DNA of 64,000 nucleotides. Origin: Pseudocercospora fijiensis CIRAD86 (lineage: Eukaryota > Ascomycota > Dothideomycetes > Mycosphaerellales > Mycosphaerellaceae). Below the pieces are notes generated by a model. The model did not search any database. It saw only the letters and a program-made list of their open reading frames with translations, and had not been told where the DNA came from. Positions 56,780-64,000 of this stretch are shown here, piece after piece; the first letter of the stretch is position 1, and every line of letters begins with the position of its first letter. The stretch covers positions 248,001 through 312,000 of the forward strand of contig NW_006921535.1 of the NCBI RefSeq assembly GCF_000340215.1, in the 5' to 3' direction. Made by a program: the position numbers and the translations under genes.

Positions 56780-59700
56780 GCGTAGAGGGTACGGCTAGAG
56801 CATTCGGCGCGGTAGTAGTTGTAGTCGACGTATAACTGTTTATATTAAGTCTAGAACCTTAAGCCTACTATAAAGATACTAGCGTAGGGGTAGGCGGTAA
56901 CTTAAGATCTCTAAGCTTAACAACCTTCGGTAGAGCTCTACTGAATAGAATAGGGCGCTTATCGTTAGGCGACGGTATCGATACCCTCGATAATAGAGGG
57001 ATACTAAATACGGCGCTACGTAAGAGTTCGCTAGATTAGAGACCTAACCGCTATCGGCGCTGCTTATAACGACGCTCTTATATCTCTAGGCTAAATAGCA
57101 GCTTCTCTCTTAGCTATAAGTCTTCCGACTCTACTAAAGCTATAGTAGCTATAGCGATCGGACTGCTCGTATTCGTTTTCCGCTTCTTCTCGATATACCT
57201 ATTAATGTCTTAGCTAAATGTCGCGCGAGCCTTGTTATCGAATTTCTTGTTTGCCTATTCGACAAAATCTAGCTCGTATTCTTGTAGCTCTAGTTGGTAG
57301 CCGATAAATAGTAGTATTTCAACACCTACGGCGCCGTATCTGCCGGCTATGCTATATTTAGTAACGGCAGCTTCGAACTTACCGTTATTAGTAATCTTAT
57401 TCGTGTCGTCCTCGCCTAGGTTTACTACTACGATTACGATATCTAACTAGTTAGTAATATAAAACTTAGACCTTAACCAATCCTCTAGGAGGTTATACGA
57501 CAAATCTAGGTATAACAATCGATAATTACCTTTATAAACAAATTTCTTTAGAGTCGTAGAGGGCGCTTGCCTAAGATATCCTACCTATAGTATCGAAAAT
57601 AGTTAGCCGAATAGCTATGCGACAAGCACTATATCTAACCGATCGACTACGGCTAGCGTAATAGTATAGGTATTCCTAGCCTAGGGCGTCTAGAGTCTTC
57701 TAGTAGATGTAGGGAATATAGATCCTAGCTGCTATATTTGTAATTTTCGACTAGTAGCAAAGTCTCGACTACCCTAATCCTAGACGCTATTTATATCCCC
57801 GCCGCTAGGGTTTGCTTCTATTAGAAGGACTTCACTCGCCGCCTTGTTGTTTAATGTTGTCTTTAATAAGCTCGCTAACAATAGTGTAGGTCTTAGGCGG
57901 CGGCTAGATAATAGCGCAGGTGTTTAACTAGGCTCGCGCTTAGGCGTATCTTTATTAGTCTATTGTTGCTTAATAAAGACAGACTACCCTTTACGGATCT
58001 TAGAGTCCGATACACCTAGACTAATAGCGCTGCTTAGGTAGCGGAGGCAAAATTCTACGGCGGCGCGATGCTGCTCCTTTTTATTGTTATTATCCTTCTA
58101 AGGGCCCTAATTTCTTATATAGCGATTAAGAATTTTCTATTCGTCCCCTTTTAGGCTCCCGTCCCGGAGACCCTACTAATCGTAGACGTAACGCTTTGCT
58201 ATACTATTTCCTACTATATAGTCGGAGTAATTTGCGGGTAGCGCGTTGTTATTAGGAACAAATAACTATACGACGAGTGTGTCGATTTCGTCCTCTATAA
58301 AGTAACGGCGCTAAGGTATTAGAGCTAGTAGTAGCGGCGTCGTAGCGGGCTCCGCTATAGTAGCGGCGGCCGTAGTATGCGGTTGTTAAAGCGAAGGTAT
58401 AGTTGTCGCGGTTGTAGCGACCCGGTATTGTTTTAAGCTTCTAAATTAGCGAGGTAAGCTTTCGTCAATTTAGTATCTACGTAAGTGAAGCCGTTGCGAA
58501 ACCGTTTGCTTAGTAACAGGGGTTCGCATTACATATACGCGCTAGCAGAACCGTAATCTATTACTACTAGCTGCTCCCTATCTATGCCTCTTATTCGATA
58601 CCCTCCCTTATATTACTAAGAACTATCGCGAATAAATGCTAACTGTAACTATAAGTATTTTAGACCTTCGATGTTACTCCTTACCCTTTCTAAATACTAA
58701 GTCTACCTCGCAATTAGGCTCTCGATGTTTTCTATATATACTAGGTCTAGGTATATTATAGTGTATCCTTAACTTCTCGGTAGATAATCGTATAAGGTTA
58801 ACACTATATCCTCTGTTACAAAACACTACTTTGCGATTATAGATTGCTCTTTTATCCCGCATAATGTAATTAACAACTATATATCGAATAAATGCTAGCC
58901 GATCTCCTTTAAAGCGGCAGCCCTCCTCTCGGCACTCTAGGCGGTCTAATCTACGCTATGCAATAATAAGGTTTATCTACGTACAGGTAGCATCGCGTTG
59001 CTTATCTCTTAACTATATTAGTTCTAGATAGGGAGGGTTATAGCGACAGTCCTTTCCTTTACGAGAGCGACCTTTTTTATTATAATAGAACTTCCGATCT
59101 ACGTTTTCGGGCTAACTCTCTCTAAAAATGTAGAATAGATTCGTATAAGAATTGTTTCTATATAGGTGTGATTGCTAACGATAGTCCTAAACTTCTATAG
59201 CTGTGTATAGAGACAGCCCCGTCTATATTACCTTGCATATCGGAGCGGTTAGCGTATAAAAACTGCTATAAATGCATCTTAGGTCGACCGGCTATATATT
59301 AAAGTCGTAAAACGTGAAAATTCCGGAAGTGCTTATAAAGTGTTTGCCGGCTTTCCCGTCCTTCTTAAGTAGTAGTATATAGCTAAATTCGTAATAGAAG
59401 GTTTAGATCTTTTCGAGGTCGGCCTTTGCAATCGTATACTCTCTACGCTATTGCAGATTAAGGCCTAGATTAGTGAAGTATTGCTAGACGAAGCTTCTAT
59501 AGCGCTATTATACGACGTCTTACGAGAACATCTATATTATATACTTCGGTATATTGTTAATTACTACGAAGTCTTCCCCGTATATCTCGTCTAGCGCTAA
59601 TATATTAATATGCTTACGTCGTTCGTGCTATAGAGAATGTTCCGTAGGTATAGTAATTGTAGCGACACTATCCCCCTTAGCCTAATTGCTATACGCCTTT

Positions 59701-60831
59701 AGATTAGAGCGAAAAGCTTGCGTATATATAACTAATGCCCGAGCGAGTACTTAAGCGACTATATCGGACGATGCTTAAGTAGACTAGCGCCCGCCTATAG
59801 TAGTGCGATTACTACTAGGAGCGATAGGCACGCTCGTCGGCACATTTAGTATATTACTAGCTATAGCAGATGTTCTATAAGCAGGTTAAGAGGGTTTTAC
59901 CGCGGGTTTTCGTATTAGCTTCTACGGCGGGGTTTCCTAGATCTAATCTAGCGAGCTCTATAAAATCTCTAGCAAGGTGCTATAGTTAGACGAGGCTATA
60001 ATGCCTAGGATGTTAGGTAGAAGTGTTAATAGGCTCTATATCTCGTATATTACAAATCTCCTCTACCTCTTTCTAGGAGGTATCTATAATTCGCCCTAAA
60101 TCTCTATATCGCGTTTCGTACCTCGTACATCTATATAAGATTGCTGCTATACCTAGCGTAGCATATAAGGCTAGTTATCATTTCGACCTATTATGCTAGC
60201 TCGTAGTCTGCCGCTAGTTTGCTCGGCGTTAATATTAGCGGTATACGTATCTTAGAGTAGCTTAGGAGTCGTAGATTTTAGGCTATTATTAGCAACTAGA
60301 GCAACTCCCGTAAGATAGATAAGATCCTCTCTCGTTGTTCTTACTCTCCCGTACCTTCGGAGTACTCTTATAGCGGATGCAAAATTCGATAGCGAGAATT
60401 AGGCGGTATAGTTGCACTTTAAGAGCCTCGTAAGCTCGCTAAGCTATACGTGCTTATCCTTATATCGCTCTAAGATATCGATAATCGTATATATAAGAGC
60501 TATAGCGGGTTTACGTTTTGTTATTAGAGAGACTATATCGGAGCCCCGATATAACTCTATATTAGGTCGAGGTAGAGAGACGGGCTCCGCATCGTCTAGC
60601 GATCGCTTCGGCTACTAACTATAAGTAGATACTAGAGAGTCTCTACTATGTATACTAATATCGCGGCGTCTGTTATTATAAGGACTTAGTGTATAGGTAA
60701 TCTAAGAGGGGCTATCTCGCTCTCTAGATATTGTATAGTAAGCAGCTAACGTACTACCTTAAGGAGCATTAGGATCTTAACGAGCATTAAAGTCTTAACG
60801 AGTATTAAAGTCTAGAGGAGCATTAAAGCCT

Positions 60832-61195
60832 AGAGGAGCTAGCAAATCTTAACCGGCATTAAAGTCTTAACTAGTATTAAAGCCTAGAGGAGCTAGCAAA
60901 TCTTAACCGGTATTAAAGTCTTAACTAGCATTAAAGCCTAGAGGAGCTAGCAAATCTTAACCGGTATTAAAGTCTTAACTAGCATTAAAGCCTAGAGGAG
61001 CTAGCAAATCTTAACCGGCATTAAAGTCTTAACTAGCATTAAAGCCTAGAGGAGCTAGTAAATCTTAACTAGTATTAAAGTCTTAACTAGCATTAAAGTC
61101 TAGAGGAGCTAGCAAATCTTAACTAGCATTAAAGTCTTAACTAGTATCAAAGTCTAGAGGAGCTAGCAAATCTTAACGAGTATTAAAGTCTTAAC
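60832..61195 (-). repeat. 54-bp tandem repeat, seven copies (18-residue peptide repeat)
   Basis: The landmark AGGAGCTAG recurs every 54 bp (about 60836 to 61160). On the minus strand, in the giant-ORF frame, a unit reads DFNTG-stop-DLLAPLGFNAS-stop. Both stops are TAA, consistent with Gln codons before RIP. Unit differences are few, so the array is fairly homogeneous. Confidence 0.9.
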
Positions 61196-61946
61196 TAGCT
61201 ACTAAACGTCGAGGAAGCTACGAATATCGAGGAGCTAATAAGTCTTAAGGAGTAGTAACGTCTTAGGAGTACTCTAAATTTTGGTAGCGCTTCGACTACT
61301 AGAGAGGAAGCTACTCTTTTCTCGCCGGTCTTAGCGCCTACTCTATTCTAGACGGTCTCGGCGCCTACTGTTTTGTTAACGGCCTCGGCTCCTACTCTTC
61401 CTCTTCCTCTTCCTCGGTATCGAAGCCGTACTATTCTAGGTATTCTTCTGCTACCGCAGTACTAACATTCTTACGAATAGGTGCGCCGAAGTTTGTACTA
61501 CGTAACTAAGTAGGCTAGGAAGGTTCTAACTCTTAAGCTCGTTACTTTAGTTCGGTAGATAGAGGTAGCGTATTGCCCTATACGTCGGTAGTAGGCCTAG
61601 TCTTCCGTATATTAGTAAGCGGTATGCTAACTACTAGGTGCTACTAACCTTCTTTCCGCTAGTACGTATACTTCCCGTCTGTAACGTACGTAACTTTGTA
61701 GTAGCTTTCGAAAGTAACTCCTTAAGGTATTTAAGGCTCGCGAACTTATCCTTTAGATCGTCGTAACGTGCTAACTAAATTCCACTATCGATCTATTACG
61801 CGAGTTCTGTTTCTATAAGTAGGTACTAACTAGTACTAGGAATGTGCTATCCGTAGGCTCTAACTTACTCTCGGAGCTTAGCGATGTCCTACGCGAGCTA
61901 ATAGCTACGGATTAAACGACGTCTCCGTTACGGAAACTTTTTTACC

Positions 61947-62057
61947 GATCGCGACGATCCTATCGACAGGATCGCTTAGGATCCTTAGGATCCTTAGGAT
62001 CCTTAGGATCCTTAGGATCGCACGTTAAAGATCTTGTCTAATAGGATCGTCGCGATC
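61947..62057. repeat. 15-bp perfect inverted repeat flanking five 9-bp repeats
   Basis: GATCGCGACGATCCT (61947-61961) and its exact complement AGGATCGTCGCGATC (62043-62057) bracket five tandem CTTAGGATC units (61975-62019). The whole can fold as a long hairpin. Confidence 0.9.
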
Positions 62058-64000
62058 TAGAAATTCCAGCAAATCTAATCGTAGTAAGAATTTTATTCTT
62101 TACCGTCCGACTTGTATATCGAGTCGGGCTCGAGTCGTCGTATGTACTAGTACTAGCATTTGAATTACATTTTCTATCGGATCTGCACATTATACGATTG
62201 TTGCTTCTACTAACATCTAACGTTTATACGTATACTCGGGTAACTACTAGCATTTGTATACGTCTACTACGTATACTAAGTTAGTACCGACTTAGCGACC
62301 GACTCGTATAGTATTAATAGATTTCGTTATATTGTATAGGGCATCTATTTATTACGGTTGACAAGAATGTATTCTATTCGTCCTCTACGGCTATATTAAA
62401 GCGATATACCTCTACCTTCTTTTATTTGTTTCCTTTCGACTTCTTCTTCTCTTTTATTATATATCTCCTAATTCTTCGATCCTACGTCTCCTCGTTAAAT
62501 GCTATCTCCTTAACTTTGCCGCCGTCCGCCTCTATATCCGCCTACTATATCTACTCCCCCTCTTCTAGCCCTAATATATCCCTAACGCGATTACTTACCG
62601 CCGCGAATGAAGTCTTGTCTATTATATAAGACTAGTTAGAATACCTGCTGTTCTTGTAGTAATTAGCGCGTAATCCTTCCCTATTGCTATTACCGCGGTA
62701 TATCTATACCTTTAGTATTAATTGTCTTCGGTTCTATTATATTCTATTCTCTCGGTTGCACTTATACCGTTGCCTCCCCGTACCGAAGCAAACGGATTAG
62801 CAGCCTCCGTCGGCTCCTAATCTATCGCTTAGAAACTGCTCTATAGTGTAGGCAGTCTAACATCGTTTTTCTTAGGTAGGGCCTCCGCCTCCGCTAACCT
62901 ATCTATCGTATTGTCGCCGGCTTTGAGTTGTTTACTTAATTGTTGCCCGGTAGACGCTTTAGGACCTATCGATTATATTAGTAGGTAAGAGAAATACGGC
63001 GCTCGTAGACTACTCTTACTACGGCGCTCGATCGATTCGCCTTTATCGTCGGAATCTAAAACGACGTCGATTGCTACAAGTGTATCGATGTCGTTGCGTA
63101 CGCTCTCGAAGTTATTTATTAATAATTTAGGGGTATCCTATGCTCTACCTATATACCGTGCGTATCTCTTCTACGCTTTCGACAACCGAAGGTTACGAGT
63201 AGCTTAATCCGTCGCATTCTACGTAGTTATCCGATCTAGGAACGGCTAGTGCATTAACTTGTAATCTAGGGCTAGCTAGATCGCTTTACCTCTAACTTTA
63301 GTTGAATGCGACTCTATCGACTATCCGGTTAGTATTCTACCGAGTACCGTAGCGATAGACAATATTATAAAAGGGGTAACTTTATAGTAGTACTATTTAA
63401 TATGTGTCTTCTAGCCTCGCCGATCCTACCGGAGTAGCATACCCGCTAGACATTTATATATAAGCTTACTAAGGTAGCGCGCAGTATATATCGACCGTTA
63501 GCTATTATCTAGTAACTATACTATTTTAGAGAGGGTCTTACTAGTTTCTCGTCGTAGCACTCGAAGATTTGGTTGTCGAGTATCCTCTTAGCGTATGCTA
63601 TCCTTTTTAGAGTATCGGTTATTGCGATCGGTGCTTAGTTTGTTAAGGTCGATCGGATATAGGTATTAATATAGCCTCGCTCCTTTCGTATAGCTTCTCG
63701 CAACTATTCTAATATTAGTCTTAATACTGTTATATCGGGATCTCTACCGACTGCTTAGACTACGTCTCTCGACGGTATATAGCTACCCGGCTATAGCACT
63801 ATTGTACGTAAAGCTAGTAATCGATCGTAGTTTTTACTATATACCTCCTTAATTGTTTCGTCTACCTATACTAGGGTTTAAGTAGCAGGAAACATCGTCT
63901 TACATCCTCTAGCCCTAGTTAACGTAATAGCGAATAGTTTACGACGCGTCTCGTTATACAAGATTTGCTCCCTTTGTAAGGGTTAGTAGCTAAGCAGTAA

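Larger units (their letters stand above)
53740..64000. mobile_element. RIP-mutated block, probable large repetitive element (runs off window)
   Basis: From about 53740 CpA and TpG become rare, TpA dominates and CpG stays frequent, the expected product of RIP acting on CpA. Minus-strand reading shows a very long coding relic (see separate entry). No long terminal repeats, reverse transcriptase or DDE motifs were recognised. The right end is outside the window, so its borders and any terminal repeats cannot be judged. Confidence 0.7.
53800..64000 (-). pseudogene. Giant RIP-degraded ORF with C-terminal SNF2-type helicase; family unknown
   Basis: Eight separate protein-like stretches on the minus strand, beginning at 63119, 60920, 59399, 58862, 56036, 55628, 55337 and 54479, all fall in the same reading frame. 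An almost 9 kb frame thus has survived with substitutions but few indels. Stops within it are mainly TAG or TAA where Gln or Trp fits. Helicase motifs run in order: I GGILGDIIGLGKT (56036-55998), II IVVDEANEEYRIHT (near 55345), III VIGTLIAR (near 55235). Then, after one frame change at about 54.2 kb, ILVYFISI, LIADLN and NRVG-stop-KRKV (near 54010) represent V and VI. Upstream are 18-residue repeats, EN-x-Q repeats and a Cys-rich segment (LECREEGCRFKGD, near 58950). A second coding-like stretch in another frame occupies about 63.4-64.0 kb. Motif II reads DEAN, not DEAH. Confidence 0.65.

Noticed and set aside
62426..62629. Plus-strand hydrophobic frame in the RIP block
   Set aside because: It is antisense to the giant minus-strand frame; hydrophobicity follows from T-rich sequence.
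53740..64000. LTR retrotransposon or DDE transposon
   Set aside because: No reverse transcriptase, integrase, DDE or terminal repeat signals recognised; the only identifiable domain is an SNF2 helicase.
54100..64000. Telomere-linked RecQ-type helicase
   Set aside because: Motifs (GGILGD-x2-GLGKT and NRVG-x-KRKV) are of SNF2 type, and no RecQ-specific blocks were seen.
1..64000. CRISPR array, operon, riboswitch or bacterial elements
   Set aside because: Spliceosomal introns and gene families show a fungal nuclear genome; the tandem arrays lack spacers.

Overview
The window is a 64 kb stretch of a filamentous ascomycete genome (Pezizomycotina). The evidence is short spliceosomal introns (about 47-85 bp, with CTAAC/CTGAC-type branch sites), fungal orthologues such as DMC1, ATG2, HAS1 and UAP1, remains of a non-reducing polyketide synthase, and long blocks with the mark of repeat-induced point mutation (RIP: CpA/TpG scarce, TpA abundant, CpG kept). 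A Dothideomycete is my guess from the overall style; nothing seen here proves it. A 100-base run of N (33510-33609) is an assembly gap.

Layout. 1-9 kb holds conserved genes: a secreted S10 serine carboxypeptidase (cut by the window edge), UDP-GlcNAc pyrophosphorylase UAP1, the seven-zinc-knuckle protein GIS2/CNBP and the meiotic recombinase DMC1. 10-13.7 kb is a graveyard of secondary-metabolism genes: a truncated FAD oxidoreductase, a starter-unit (SAT) domain fragment of a non-reducing PKS on the minus strand, an O-methyltransferase with a nonsense codon and a duplicated start region, and a PKS methyltransferase-domain fragment on the plus strand. 14-33 kb returns to conserved and hypothetical genes: an ISWI remodeller, a zinc-knuckle protein divergent from the DEAD-box helicase HAS1, a small membrane protein, a zinc-ribbon protein, an HMG-box protein and several lineage-specific small genes. 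33.6-44.8 kb carries a large repeat-containing cell-surface protein divergent from the autophagy lipid-transfer protein ATG2.

From 44.9 kb the sequence changes character. An AT-rich block (44.9-47.7 kb) opens with a tandem array that has a higher-order dimer structure. A 6 kb island of normal composition follows (47.7-53.7 kb): an intact short-chain dehydrogenase, NOP13, a cytochrome P450 with one nonsense codon, and an SDR fragment cut off at the island edge. The final 10 kb (53.7-64 kb) is RIP-mutated. Read on the minus strand it still shows one very long coding frame, sampled at eight places between about 63.1 and 54.4 kb with all of them in one register. It is interrupted mainly by TAG/TAA at places where Gln or Trp would fit. 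It contains internal peptide repeats, a cysteine-rich segment and a recognisable SNF2-type helicase at its 3' end (motifs I, II, III, V and VI). I cannot assign this giant element to a named family, and it is the best candidate for something undescribed.

Together the intact genes are housekeeping (cell-wall precursor supply, ribosome biogenesis, chromatin, meiosis, autophagy). The broken genes are accessory (polyketide tailoring, P450, SDR) and lie beside repeats, as expected for cluster decay near RIP-affected DNA.
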